This document shows, piece by piece, positions 1-13,623 of a DNA stretch of 64,000 bases. The first letter of the stretch is position 1. The number at the start of each line of letters is the position of its first letter. The notes below the pieces were generated by a model. The model was not told the origin of the DNA and did no database searches. It saw nothing but the letters and a program-made list of their open reading frames with translations. Made by a program: the position numbers and the translations under genes. The DNA comes from Pseudoscleropodium purum (lineage: Eukaryota; Streptophyta; Bryopsida; Hypnales; Brachytheciaceae), in assembly GCA_963969395.1 (NCBI GenBank), contig OZ017796.1, positions 30,742,243-30,806,242 of the forward strand, written 5' to 3'.

Positions 1-3000
1 CCTTTCTAAAATAGAACATTATCTCAAGCCATCACATTTTCTAAGAGGGAGTGACCTCCCCAAGTCTATCACCAAAGTCAACCACTCTAACTACCAACTT
101 GAAATCAAGTCACAATTGTTGGAATCCAATTTCCTTGAATAGCTTCAAACAATCTCCAATTACACTTTTAAGTTCCCCTTAGATACCATTTTTCCATTTG
201 GATTCTCTAAACACAAAAGGTAGGACTTTATTTTTCCATCCAATAGCTAGATAAATATTGAATTAATCCTCTAAAATTGGCAAAACTACACAACAAACAA
301 TCCAACAAAAATTAACATCTATCTACACTTCTTTACAAAGTTGAGTCAAATCATGTTGACCAAATTGGGCAAGGCCCAAAATTTCTTTTCTTTTAACTTC
401 AAACATTATAAATTCACAATCTATATAGTCAAATGATCTGAATTTTTTTTACAAATTTCTATAGTAGTCTAGTACAAATATTTGGTTGAATGTTTGAAAA
501 ATGTTTTGATATTTCAAATATACTAAATGCATTAGAAAGTGAAAATTTTGGACAATCTTTGTGGAAAAAAGTCAAAGGACTTTAGAGGTTAAAATAAGGA
601 AGGCCAAATATCTTATGAATTCCCTTACATTTTCATAGTAATCAATTTGCTAAGAGTTTAACCTTATTGTTAGCATACAATAATGGCTTAAAAATCTAAA
701 ATTACTATTAGGATTTGACTGTTTTATGATTGCAAAAATATGATTGAGGATGATTGGCGATTGCTCACAGTCATATTTTTGGATTCCACAATGTTTGGAA
801 AAAATATGACTACAAATATGACTGCTAATCATATTTTGCCTTTGTATTTTTTTGAAGTTTTTTTTTCAAGCAACCTCCTAAAAATTTGGGCAACTTAAAA
901 AAATATAAATAAATTATTGCTCAAAATTGTAAAATCCTAGCCATTGTTTTTTGGGGATCTTGAAATCCTAGCCATTATTTTTTAGGATTTTAAAACCCTA
1001 ACCGCCACTTTTTTAGGGTTTTGAAATCCTAGCCACCACTTCATTTGCTTCATCTTTTTTGTTTTTTGTTGCTTTCTAACTCTTGGTTCTTCTTCCTTCT
1101 TTTCTTTTTTGAAATTCTAATTGTTGTGTTGTTGTGTTTTAGTTGTTGCTGTTTAGTTATTGAGGTTCTAGTTGTTGTTTCTTAGTTGTTACTAATTTGT
1201 TGTTACTTCTTACATCTTAATTATTGTTAGTTTATTGTTGTTTCATAGTTGTTGTTACTTCTTACATCTTAATTATTGTTAGTTTATTGTTGTTTCATAG
1301 TTGTTGCTAGTTTGTTGTTGTTTGTTTGTTGTTGCTTTATAGTTGTTGCTAATTTGTTATTGTTTCTTAGTTGTTGTTAGTTTGTTGTTGCTTCAAAGTT
1401 GTTGCTAGTTTGTTATTGTTTTTTAGTTGTTGTCTCTTAACTATTGCTTCAAAATTGTTACTTTAAGGTTGTTGTTTCAAGATTGTTGCCTCAAGTTGGA
1501 TCTTAATTCTTGCTTAATTGTTGTTTTTAAGACATTACTTCCTATGTTTGTTATTTCTTGCCTCTTATTATCTTTTATTGCATCTTAACTTGTCTTATTC
1601 TTGTTTCTTATTGGTTTTTAGTTTTAGTTCTTGTTGCCTCTTGTAATATCTTAGCTTTTACTTCTTACTATCTTTTAGTACTAATTTGAACAAAAAAATG
1701 ACTCACTATAGTCATTTGCTACATCAACCAAAATATGACTCACTACAGTCATATTCCATATAACTCAAAATATAACTCACCATAGTTACATTCCACATCA
1801 ACCAAAATATGACTGGGCCGAGTTACATTCCACGTAGGATTTTTTATTTTGCCCGAGCAGCTCATGAGAAAGTCAAGGCTTCAAGAATGGTCAATATATA
1901 CACCATGTTGGCAAAATACGTCTAAAAATGGTTTATTATACTCCCAAATCCATATGACTACAAATATGACTCACGACTCATATGACTGAAAGTAAATGAC
2001 TCAGTCCAGTCATATCATGACTTATCTATAGTGATTTTTGCTTGAATCACATTTCTTGATTTTGTGACTCATTGCAGTCATATTTTGTAGTCATAAAACA
2101 CTCATTTTCTTGATATGAATACTCTACTTCAAAGACACAACTACAAATCCAATGGGCTCCATGAGATGCCAAGCCCAATTTTGTTTTCAAGGAGCCCAAT
2201 TTCTTATATATTGTATGATTCATTATCTTTAGTATTTTCATCATTTAGTTTTTATTTGAGAGCATTCATAAAATTGTTTTACTAAGTTGTACTTATAAAT
2301 GTACTTTTATAATTTTGGAAAGTGAACTATCTAGGGATTAATTTTATCATATTTCCACCCTCCATCATCCTTAATATGACCTTTTGTGTATCACATATTT
2401 TTTCTTTGACTATCAACTAAAGAATGGTCATAGCCCATTCAAAATTAACTTAGTACTTTTAATAACACATTCCAAGGCTTTTTTTTGGCGCCTTTGTACC
2501 AATTTGCACCAATGTGTTCCCTCTGGCAAAAACACTATAGGAACTTGGACACGAAATTGACCCCTGTTTGCCAAGGTGGCAATTGAAGTCAATGTATGTG
2601 TGGGGGGGGGGGGGGGACCAGGTCGGTGTCCATCTTCTCCATTGATTAGGGTTAATTGCCAATGTTTTAATTGTGTTGTGCCTTAATTGAAGGATTATTG
2701 TTGTTCATTTGCCACTCCGTTTCATTCCTCTCCACTTCGCGCTCCAGACAGCTTTGTCATGTCACCACTTCCTACTGGATTTGGTGTAGATGTGCACCTT
2801 GAGATTGCCAGAGATTTCTTGTAGTCTTCTGATGATTTCACCAAGGTTTGCTTTCATACTTGTAGGTTTTGCCTATTGCTGTTACACGAGCGCTATGCAT
2901 TTTGCCAAGTTTCTCCAAGTCATAGGCAATACGTTGGAGGCAAAATTATCTCCACCTCTTGCACTTTGAATTTTTCTCGTTAATTGTGTTTGTCATTGAT

Positions 3001-3263
3001 TGGAGTTGGTGGAAATGGATTTCTCCTACCGCCATGCACAATGTGTTCTTTGCATGCACTTAAAATTGCAAAGCATTCTTGTTTTCTTTCATGAGTTTCC
3101 TTGTTCTCTATTGCTCTCCTTATTGATTCACTTGTGTTGTGTTTTGCACGGCATTTTCTTGTCATTATTTGCTACATGCCATGCACTTTGTCAAAGGTGA
3201 CTCGTCTCTCATGGAGTAAGGAAGCAGGGACAATTGTGGTGAAAGTGTTGTTGCCAAAGCCAT
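1..3263. other. AT-rich noncoding stretch with degraded repeats
   Basis: I see no gene here. The stretch holds a right-end-like motif of the TTAA repeat family near 581-592 (TTTAGAGGTTAA), a T-rich GTTGTTG low-complexity tract at about 1110-1560, a cluster of short ATATGACT / AGTCATAT palindromes at about 1690-2090, and a run of 15 G at 2602-2616. Short ORFs here have no recognisable domain and unbiased composition, so they are not called. Confidence 0.6.
1202..1305. repeat. Two-copy 52-bp tandem repeat
   Basis: The unit beginning GTTACTTCTTACATCTTAAT at 1202 is repeated almost exactly at 1254, a period of 52 bp, inside the GTTGTTG-rich tract. Confidence 0.8.
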
Positions 3264-6200
3264 TTGCGTTGTAGAAATTGCAAAGAGATAGGCAGACAAA
3301 GTTGCGAAGGAGGCGCTCGAGATGGCATGCTTGAGTTGAAGCAGAAGGGGAAGATCATAGATGCTCGGAAGACTGAAGTGTACAAGAAGACAATGAATTC
3401 ATATTTCCTCTCTTCCAAAGGCGTGGGAGCAGATCAGCCATTGTCTTTAGTCTTGGATAGCTCAAAGCTCGATGTTCCAAGGGCAAAGCCAAATCTTGGC
3501 CACAAATAACCTAGTGATGATAATGGAGGTTGTGTGATTACAAGGTACATGAATACTTCATTATCTTTAGATATAGAAAAAACTCCAAATTCTTCGTTTG
3601 AATCTAGAGACACAATGGTCCTCAGTGCAAAGTCACCATTGATTTAGATTTTTGACGAGTATGAGGAACTAGACAATAAGGAATTTGTTGAAGTGTTGAT
3701 TGATTTAGAGGCCTTAGATGAAGGCTCTGATTTCCAGTCTCCTTCATTCAAGAGAGGAGGTAGAGGTTGAACCAAATTGGATAGTTCACGGTCGAAGAAT
3801 CAAACACGTTATAATTGCTACAAGAAGATCTAAACTGTGTGGGCAACCAAATTGCCTTGGGCAGAGGGAATCATGGCCATGGATGGAATTTTGCATATGG
3901 TAAGGTTCAAAGTTTGTAGCACCACTGATTGCAAGCCATGTATCATGGTGCCCAAGTTTGACATGTTATTCAAGCATGACGGCAAAAGGACTGCAAAGAA
4001 GGATTTGCTTTAGTACAAGGTGAAGGCAAGAGAGCAATATGTAAACACCCAATGCAAATATCACAAGAATATGAAGTTGTATGCCGCCAAGCCATCGTCT
4101 TCTATCCTTGAGCAGATCAATCATTGCACAAGTTTGGAGGCTCGAAAGAAACGGGTTCAATTTGCCATTCTATTCTAATTGCTTGTTGATGGTTGTCCCA
4201 TGTTAGAGTTCGAGTTTCGTATTGCTTTTTACAAATTGCTTGGAGTCCCTAACCTCCTATTGATACATTGGTGCAATAATTCAAGTTGGATTATAGCTGG
4301 TTACATGTACTGTTGGGTAGTTCAAGAGACAAAGTGTCTGATTGCATCAACAAGGCATGTTGTAGTCATGGTGGATGAAGTCACCACTATTGACAACAAC
4401 AGTTTCTTCTCTGTCCATGCGCACATTGTTTGGAATTGGATTAGAATTCTACTTTTGGTGTCTCTATAGCACATGGAATGTTCTTTGAATAGTGAAAATC
4501 TCATTGACTTAACTATGGATGTAATCAGTATTGGGGAGGGCCTTGATTCTAAGGCAATTGCTAAGAAATTGATTAGTTTTGGGGTGGATGGGGCTTCTAC
4601 ATTGCAAGGTACACGTTCAAGTGTCACTCAACAAGCGAAGGACAAACATGTCCCATTCTTCATTCACATCCATTGTGTAGCCCATTGCTACAACTTGGCC
4701 TTGAAGGCACTAGGGATTTTCGGAGATTTTGAAAAACTCTTTTCTGTCACTTATAGCTATTTCTGTAAAAGTCCAAACAGGTTCTCCAAGTTTAAGCAGT
4801 TGGTTGAGCTCAAGAAAATCAAGGGACTTCAGATGCTACACAACATTCAGACCTACTAGGTCAATCTTATTGAGCTACTATGTCGACTCTTGTCCGAATA
4901 CCACACTTTGATTTATAAAATGACAATTGACTTGAACAAGAACAACAAAGTAGAGGTATGTATTTCTAAAGTCATTCCTTGCTTTCTAGCTATGTTCTTG
5001 CACTTCTAGAGATTGAATATTTCAATTTAGTCTCGGGGAGATCACTTAGTATATCTATAACATACTACGTGCGTTAATATGATTTTTTGGACCCCTATAT
5101 ACTTTTTGATAAACTATAATTTCAACCTACAATTTTGAGCTTAGTTTAACAATGATTGTAGGTTTCCATTGCCTAAAATTCCCCACTCAAATAACTTATG
5201 AAATGATTTGTAGAGGAGGTTGAAAAATGAACTAAAATGGCATATTTTTCAACTCAAATGTTTATAGAGAATACATTTAGATGACCATTGCATCATTATT
5301 TAAGGATAATTAACTTTCAATAGAGAGTTATTTTTAACAATTTTTTGTTCATTTTTTAGACAATTTTTTCTTGTAGAAAATAGGGATGTGAAAGTTATTT
5401 TCAGCTCTACAGTGTATCTTTTTTCTTCAAAAATTTGTAACTAATTATAATTAACAAATAAAAATACTAATAATTCAAAACATAAACTTTCAAAGTAGAA
5501 GAATCTCCTCATATTTTTTCCTTTTCTTTTTATTTAAATTTTAGGACATAAAATAGGGGGTCAAAAATCTTAACACACATAGTTTCTAATGGACACTCTA
5601 AGTGATCTCCCTAGGAATTTAGTGAACATGCTTTTGCTTGGACAATTTATAATGTGTTGGTTTGTTGTTCTTGTGTATAGGCATGCCTCCAACTACTTCT
5701 TGACCCATACATGATGCTTGGAATGTGTGCACTTCTCCAGCCGGCTCCTAGAGGCAATTGATATTTTAGTAAACTTTGCCCCAAAATGTGATGTTTATAT
5801 TTGTGACTTTGTTGTAGTAGTTAAGGTGAGGCAAGCCTCTTTATACTAGATGTATGAGGACAAGGGGACCATGTTCAGCACTAATGAATTTTGGAACTTT
5901 AACAATCTACTAGATTGTAGTCACAAACAAATACATATCAAGTGGATGATTGATTTGAACGATGACTCTATAGTGTTAACCTTCATTTGCCCTAGCGAGC
6001 AAATACATGCAAAACATCAGGGAGGGCCAATGGATCATAAGGTTTGGGGGAATTTGCTTGCTAAAGGCAAATGCACTAGTAAGTCACTTTCTTTCAAATT
6101 CCTTCAATGTCACATTTCTTGTTCATTCAATATTTGTACTTGTAGTAATCCCAATGTGAACTTCATCACTTACTTGATTAGTGGAGTACTTGCATTCTCA

Positions 6201-6842
6201 TTTCACTTGTCAGTGATAAACAATAGCGTTCATTCTAATCAACTTTAGTGATTTGTGCACGTGCCATTTGAGATGCTTGTTGCAGAGCTGGATGCCCGAT
6301 TTCCAGATCATAATGTCATAAATGCATTCGGTATTTTCTAGCCTTAATTTTGGTGTCAACTAAATGTTGAGGATGCATTTGACAATCACTTGAGGATTCT
6401 AATGGATACATACATCCATGGCAAAGTTTGAGGTGAGAGTGAGAAGAAGCTCTTCATCCCTCCACTTATTGACCATGAGATTTTGATTTCACAACGTGCA
6501 CTCTTTAAAACTTGTATGAGGTCTAACTCATGTGTAGCAATGTTCCCGCCATATGACATGAACCCCTTGACCAAGATTTGGTGTGTCTTTAATAGCAATA
6601 ACAATTTGACTCAAAACTTTAGTAAGTTCTTGAAGCCTATTGAGATGGCCTTAGTCCATGTTTTGGGGTCAATGGAAGATGAGAGGTTGTTTTCTAGGGT
6701 GGAGTTCTTGAAGTCAAAGCTACATAATAATCTACAAGAGCACATTCAGGCAATGGTCGGCATATTCTCTCAATGCATTTTCACCCTAGAAAACTTCCCA
6801 TATCAGAAGGTGTTTGACAAATGGTTTGTTAGTAGAGGGTGA
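3264..6842 (+). pseudogene. Decayed hAT-family transposase
   Basis: Broken plus-strand pieces of one plant hAT transposase in the expected order. At about 3910-4160 there is a BED-like zinc-finger region (C-x4-C-x2-C, then VPKFDMLFKHDGK and a KLYAAK segment). At 4179-4469 comes the catalytic-core start, including MVDEVTTIDNNS, the family's SxDExTTID motif. At 4473-4859 is FGVDGASTLQGTRSSVTQQ followed by HIHCVAHCYNLALKAL, typical of the hAT core. At 6483-6842 is the C-terminal dimerisation region (ALVHVLGSMEDERLFSRVEF). In-frame stops separate the blocks (TAG in 4006-4020, TAA near 4176, TAG near 4468) and the middle is split by an intron or insertion that holds a MITE. It cannot encode an intact protein. 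Family assignment is confident, exact ends are not. Confidence 0.75.
5032..5615. mobile_element. MITE with 8-bp target duplication, inside the hAT remnant
   Basis: Terminal inverted repeats (CTCGGGGAGATCACTTAG at the left, CTAAGTGATCTCCCTAGG at the right) bound a 584-bp AT-rich element. A perfect 8-bp direct repeat AATTTAGT flanks it at 5024-5031 and 5616-5623, as expected for hAT-type insertion. It contains no coding sequence. It lies in the intron-like gap of the decayed hAT gene, so it inserted after that element or into its intron. Confidence 0.85.
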
Positions 6843-9800
6843 GGTAGATATCTAGCAGGCGTGTAGTTTCATCTTGCAGGTAATTGGCAGCATCATCTAG
6901 GCACGCAATTTTAGTTTGAGTGTTCAATTTTGTGACATGTAGCTATGTCAATATGTCTTCCTTGCTTCGTAATTCATGTTCACAACATTTTAGGTCCCTT
7001 CTTTTACATCACCGTTGAATTGTCATATTCAACTGTGCAAGTATTTGCTAATGTTTAGCTGCACTTTAAGTCCATGTGGTTTGAAATTCCTCTATTTGTT
7101 ATCTATTGTTGCTATTGGCTTCTATGAATTTATGTTGCATTTGCAAGTGTACACTCTAGTTTTGTATTCCATCATTCTCTTGTAAATGTCTAGCTTGTGG
7201 TTTTCTTTGATTTACTTGAGCATGTTCTTGACTATAGCATTAGAGGGTTTTTTGGGAGGGTGCAAGTCAATGTCATTCAGACTTACACAAAGAGAGCAAG
7301 TACAGTGAGTTCTTTCTATCCTAAAATGTTTCAAAGTTTTCGTTTGTCAAATTAACCATAAACAAGATGAAAGTTTGTAGTTTCATTCCCAATTTTCCTA
7401 TTCTAAAGTGCAAATTGTAGTACGTGCCATGTATTAGGACACTAGAAAATGTAGGATTTAGGACTCTTCAGTGATATCTTGCATATATTTTCACATAGTC
7501 TTGCACATATCATTGCCTAATGTAACTGGAAATTGAAAAATAGCATGTTGGATTAGGAAAAAAACATGTGGTGTTGAAGCAAGGTCTTGATGTGGCATGT
7601 GTTTATCCCTAAACCAAAAAAATGTGGTTTTAAAGTGCTCTTTGCCATTAGAAATTTTCTGACTTTATCATCAAAGGTTTTTTAGGGGTGGGTGTAAGTG
7701 TAGGTCCTTGCATTTAGGAGTGCATTTAGTGATAGTTGTTTGAATTTAAGAAGTTTTTTTTGCAAAAGTTTGGTTTCTAGATTGTAGTATTGCTTTCACT
7801 TGTGAATTTAAAATTGCCTAAAAAACACAATGTTGCATATCATTTTGTCTTTTTTTGGCAATTGAATGTATGAGTTCAACAAAATTTGTGCACAAATGTC
7901 TTGCAGTTCTCCCAAAGTACTTGTGCAGCTACGTTGATTTTTCCAAAATGAAGAAGGGGGTTAAAATTGGCCAGAAATTTCTCCTACCATTTTTTGAGGT
8001 TGCTAGTGAAAAATTGCCTACTCACTACAAAAGTTGCCACTTGCACCCCTACCCTTTAAAGCAATATTGCCTTTCATTCAAATGAAAAATATGAAAAAGA
8101 AAATCTTCACTTATTCTATTATGTCACAAGAAGTTGAGTAAGATATGTAGAATAAGTCTCTTCAACGAGTGAGTTTATTAATGTAAGTCAGCTATACATA
8201 ATAATATATGCTCCAATTTCTAAGTATCTCAAAATGATTGCTTCAACCCCTAATGATCCAAACGACCATTTTTTGGTTGTTGTCTCTCTTTTTTGAGTTG
8301 CATGTTTTCAAATTTTGAGTTTACAAAAAAATTACTCATAAAAAAGAGAGTTCATTACAAATCCAATGACAATAATTTGATCAAATTCCAAGTTAACCCC
8401 TGAACGCCTAAACTATGTTTTTTGGCAACATAGAAATTTGGGGTAGCTCACCAAGAATGGAATTTTTATTTTTTTGGCTGAAATTTTAACACAATATATG
8501 CCCAAGGAGTAGCTTTAAAGCCCAATGATTTTTATAACTTTTGACTACATAGTTAAAAAGTTATGGTATGATATGTACTTTTCATTACTCAATGGGCAAC
8601 CCGGGTAGAAAAAAAACTTCTTCAAAAATCATTTTTTTAAGAAATTAAAATTTGAAATTGGTTCTCTAGATTTATATATACTTAAGTTTTTAATCATTCC
8701 ATTTTGATGAATGAGTCAAAAGTTATGAGGAATTTTAGTTTGTGAGAGTTTCCGGGTTGCTATTGAATTTCTATTTTGAGACAAACTTTGAAGTCCTTTA
8801 TTTAACTCAATTTTCAATATTTTTGGAAAAAATAAAAATATTAAGTGTATATTATTTATTACAACATTACAACCTTTGGGATTGGTATTTTTCAATTCCA
8901 TAAATAAATTGTTAACAATCTAGTATCTTAAATCATTCTATATTCCTTTTTACTTATTATTTTTTTCCTATATCCAAGGAACTCAAGTAGAAGACAAGTT
9001 TCCCATTCTTGTTTTTCTTACAAACACTACCTTAATTTAGTGACCACTATGAATTAATTGCAAGCTTTACCATAAATTGAAACATGCTTAGAATGTTGGA
9101 AAATTTTAAGTGAACATTTTCAACTCTTTTGTCTTTCATTGAGCGCAAAGAGGTCATCATTTTGAAATGATTCTCACAATGAAAGATATACCCCTTCAAA
9201 GTGCGTTGGCCTATTTTTCCATTGACTCAAATAAAACTTTAAACTTAAATATCTACTAAAGTGTGAGGTCAAGTAATCTAAATTTTTTTGAGGTGCTTAC
9301 TCTCAATGTGAACTTCAAGATCCTATGGTTAAATTCCATCCAATTTCAAGAAAATGAACAAACAAATTGCTCAAGTTCTTGGTAATTTTGGTCCATTTTG
9401 AAAGAGCACACCTTTACATCATTAGAGGTTAATTTAAGAGGGTGACAAGCTTGAGTGTTTTGTTTTGTAAAGATAGATGAGAAAATTGCACAATTACTTA
9501 GTATTCATATTGTTTTTTAACTAGTACATGTAAAAACTATCATTCTATCCAATGCTCGTTAGTCTTCTTGAGACTGAAGTTATGTTTGGATAAACATCAT
9601 GTGAAATAGCTAGTAGAACTTTTAGAGTTCTTATCTAGTAGGCTAATATAAAAAGTGATATTTTGTAAGAATAATAAGGGAGGAGCTTCTTGAATTGTTT
9701 ATATGAACTACATCACTATTATTGTTTTTCTAACTTGAAGTATTTAGAAAAAATTCAAGACGAACTAATGTATGTGCAATAAAATCATAAGTGCAATAAA

Positions 9801-12800
9801 CTTGTGATCTTTTTTACTAATTTGGGTGGGATTGACTATGTACAACTCATTGTAAAATTTCATAGAATTTTTTTGACTCACAATCTTTACATAATTATAA
9901 GGAATTTGACAAGAATAAAAATTCTAGATTAGCTACTTGACCCTTGCAAGTCTAATTACTACTTTGCATCCTAAAGTTCAATTTGTCTCTTTGGGGAACA
10001 AATGAAAGTTCAAGTGAATTCCTATAATCTCAATTTTTGGTGCAAAATTTTGAAACCTTTCTTTAAGATAGAAAAAACACATTTGCTTTTTGGGAAAATG
10101 TATTTTTTAAATTTCAATTGGTACCTAGGAATAGAAGTTATGCCCTACCTAAGCCCAAATTTTAGATTGCGATGCAACACAAAAAAACTACAGAAGCTTG
10201 AAATAAAAATTTGAAAAATTGTTTTTTATAAAATGTGTTTTTGTTTTAATGGAAAGCTTTGATTCATTCATTTGGAATAGTGATATGAAAGTTAAGTAGC
10301 TCCTTATTTCGCAGGCAATTGTTGTAGCTTCTTAAGAAAATATTATATTGGAATTGTTTTTAAAGTCAATTTTCAAAATTTTCAAAAAAATATTCTTAAG
10401 GTTTAGTGTGATTACTAGAATATCCTCACCATTAGGATTAGTGTTTTCAAATCCATCTTAGAGATATTATTGATTTTGTTTTACCACTAATCTTCTACCA
10501 ATTTTTATCTAATAAGTTTCTTAACCTCTAAAGGACCAAATTGCAATTTTTGACAACATAGCAATTTGGAGTAGCTTTCTATGAATGGAATTTTTTTTCT
10601 TTGAAATCTTCATACAACATATGCCCAAAGAGTAGCTTTGAGGCCCAACAATTTTTATAACTTTTTTCTACATATTTCAAGAGTTATTGCATAATACGTA
10701 ATTTTCAATGCTTAGTGGGCAGTCCAAAAATTTCTTAGAAAACAATTTTTTTTAAATAAGAATTTGAAATTGGTGTTCAACCCCTAAAGTCCTATTGTCC
10801 CTTCAAGAGACAAATCAAATTTTGGGCAAGTTCCTGTAACCTCAATTTTTGATGAATTGTTTTGAAACTTTCCTGTAAAATAAAAAAAATTGATTATCTA
10901 CTTAAGAATATAATTTTTATTTCAATTGGTGCTTGAGAGCAAAAATTATACCACAAAAAGCCTAAAACTGAACTTGGTGGGCAACACAAAAAAAATCACA
11001 AAAAATCAAAATAAATTTTAATTTTTTTTCCCTTGAAATGTTTTATTTTTGTCTACATGTGAAGCTTTGATTTGTTCTATTTGGACAAATAATGAAAAAG
11101 TTAAAAACAATCTTTTTTTTCGGGCAATTTGAGCATCTTCTTGAAAAAATAACTTGTAGGATTCATTTCTAAATGCAATTTTCACAAGTTTCCACAATTT
11201 TTTTTAAAAATGTTGTGTTTGCTTGCTAAGACAATCTCACCATTGGGATTATTGTCTTTCAATCCCATCTTGGAGTTATTAATGATTTAGTTTTTTTTCC
11301 AATCTTGAACCTACTTCTACTTAGCATTTTTTTTAAGAATGAAAATCAAGTTGTTTTTTGAATTTTTTTTCCTAGACTTTCAACTCAATTCTTCAACATA
11401 AAATTCTTTTAATTCAAAGTCTATAGTGCAAAAGAATTCCACAATTGGTGGTCAAAGTCATCTGAAATTGTAGACCAATGTTCAAGAAAACTTTCTTTTT
11501 CAACTTTGAATGCTAATATCTTCTAATCTATATAGTCAAACTTCATGAAATTTTTACCACATGATTTAAGACAAGTGAAGTATAAGATCCTATGATTAGA
11601 TTCTAAAAAAATGATTCTTTTTGTTTTCTTGGATGAACATAACAAAAATGGTAGTTTTGAGTGTTTTTTGATAGAAAAATGGCCTTGGAACTTTAGGGGT
11701 TAATATATATGGAAAGCGTTGAATCATTCCATTTTGATCTATGAGATGAAAGTTATGAGGTGTCCTATTTTGGAAGTAGTTATGGATATCCTAATCTAAA
11801 TTAAACTTTGGAGTTCTTTATTTAATTTTAGAATTGGTATTTTTCAATTTTTCAATTAAATTCTTAATAATTTAGTGTTTTGAATCATTATCTACTTCTT
11901 TCTACTTACTATTTTTTCCTATGTATTGTGCAATTCCAAATGATCTAAAAAATTTCAAGAATGCAACCAATTTGCCTTGAAGAATGAATCTAAAGAATTA
12001 CCACCATTTTGGACATTTTTTCAAACAAATGTGACTTTGTAAAGTGTAATTGCTTGGTTTTTTGCAAGGCCCCCCAAAAGATTTTTGTCAATTCAAACGC
12101 TTATATCTTGCAATTTACAATGTGGAAAATTTTGAAATTCCACATCTTCTCAAACTAATGTACTACAAGATCCTATGGTTACATTTGTCCAAAAATATTT
12201 TCTTCTAAAATTTGGTACTTGTATTAGAAATGGCATTTTGGGAGCATTTTTGGTGAAAACATAGTCTTTGACCTTTAGGGGTTAAGAGTAAAAATCAAGA
12301 AAAAAATTTGAATTTTTTTGATGGAATTTCACTAAACTCCTCAATATAAGCTTTTTAAAATTTGAAAAGTGTATTGCAAAAAATTTAAGCTAAGAAGATT
12401 CAAATTCTTGTAACCTAGTTGTGCAAGTTGTAAAAAATCCTATTTTATTCTTTAAAACAAAAATATCCTACAATCTATGTGATCAAAATTTCTGAAATTT
12501 CTTCCACACATTTATATGTTGGTTTAGTGCAAAATCCTAGAATAAAATATGCAAAAAGACAATTTTCAAAGTTTTTTGCTTTGAGCAATAAAAATGGCAA
12601 TTTTGAGTGTTTTTTTCATGAAATAAAGGCCTTGGGACTTTAGGATTTTTTGTTACATTCCTATGCAATTATACTACTATAGAACCCCACGTTATCATAG
12701 GTGGACTATACAAATTTTTCCTATTAGTGCATGTAAGAAAATAATCTTACATTTGGTTCTAACTTTTTACAAGCAATAGAAAAAAATTGTGTTAATCTCA

Positions 12801-13089
12801 AGAATACCCAAGATGATGTTTTTCTCCAATTTCCTATTTTCAATGCTAAACTCTACGTTGAAAAACGCAAAAAGTCGTAAAATTTTGCACTGAAAATAAG
12901 AAATTGCAAAAAAACATCATTTTGGTTATGTTGAAGCCCATGAGGTTTTCTTCTAGTGAAGGTAGAAACATTTTACCAATGATATTTTGTAATGATTCTT
13001 CAACATAAATAGCACTAATACACATACAATGAATAAAATATTCGTCCTTTGTAATAAGTTGTATCCATATGTACATTCATTTATAACAC
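6843..13089. other. AT-rich intergenic DNA made of nested, diverged repeats
   Basis: I see no gene. Much of the tract consists of diverged copies of one repeat family: 8395-8605 matches 10525-10735, and 9990-10230 matches 10795-11030 and 33360-33575. Copies are bounded by TTAACCCCTAAAGG-like starts (8393, 10521, 10783) and TTTAGGGGTTAA-like ends (11692-11703, 12274-12285). The short ORFs inside are frame accidents of the repeat. Confidence 0.6.
10521..11703. repeat. Copy of the TTAA-ended repeat family
   Basis: Starts TTAACCTCTAAAGGACC and ends TTTAGGGGTTAA, so the ends are inverted repeats of each other. An internal second left-end motif (CAACCCCTAAAGTCC near 10783) suggests one copy inserted in another. 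The interior matches the 33330-34252 copy. No coding capacity. Confidence 0.55.
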
Positions 13090-13092
13090 TAA

Positions 13093-13515
13093 GGGTGTCC
13101 TCAAAAGGATTAGTATACTACTCCACCAAATATAATACTATCTTTTTAGTACTTTATAATTAAAATTTAAAATTTCTAACATTGAAAGTGCATCATAACA
13201 TTGTATAACTAGACAATGGTCCTCCCTATGCTAGGATGGTATTATGCTTTGCTAGATGCATGGGAGGGACTTATTAATTATTTCAAAAATTGGAGGTGAC
13301 TAGGGAACCATATAATACAATTTTGTTCATTATAAGGAAGGGGTCATTTTTCACGAATGCTCAAGGCCCCTATGTCATTGGTAAACAATGTTATGATACT
13401 GAAACACTTTGGAATGAGCTTCCTATAATAAAAGTTTCAAGTTCTAAATATAAAACTGGTGAAAAGTTAGAAGTTTATTTGGAGGGGTGAATTCCGGAGT
13501 GCATTGAGGATGCCC
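13093..13515. mobile_element. PIF/Harbinger-like MITE upstream of HISN6
   Basis: The termini are inverted repeats (GGGTGTCCTCAA at the left, TTGAGGATGCCC at the right) and both sides carry TAA (13090-13092 and 13516-13518). A 3-bp TAA duplication with GGG-starting ends is characteristic of PIF/Harbinger MITEs. The 66-codon ORF at 13290-13490 lies inside it and matches nothing I know. The element ends about 550 bp before the HISN6 start codon. Confidence 0.75.
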
Positions 13516-13591
13516 TAAAAGAACAAATCAGTGTAGCAAGATGTGACATTTTCCTCATAATCTGCTTGATACGCACGTTTCGGAAATTGAG

Positions 13592-13623
13592 CCCTACCCT
13601 AAACCCTAAACCCTAAACCCTAG
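13592..13623. promoter_or_regulatory. Telo-box run (CCCTAAA repeats) upstream of HISN6
   Basis: Four tandem CCCTA(AA) units form a short plant-type telomeric run about 450 bp before the start codon. Telo-box motifs (AAACCCTAA) are known in plant 5' regions of growth-related genes. It is far too short and internal to be a telomere. A promoter role is inferred from position. Confidence 0.5.

Noticed and set aside
13290..13490. 66-codon ORF near HISN6
   Set aside because: It lies wholly within the Harbinger-like MITE and has no recognisable domain.
13592..13623. True telomere or chromosome end
   Set aside because: Only about four repeat units, embedded in unique DNA next to a gene.
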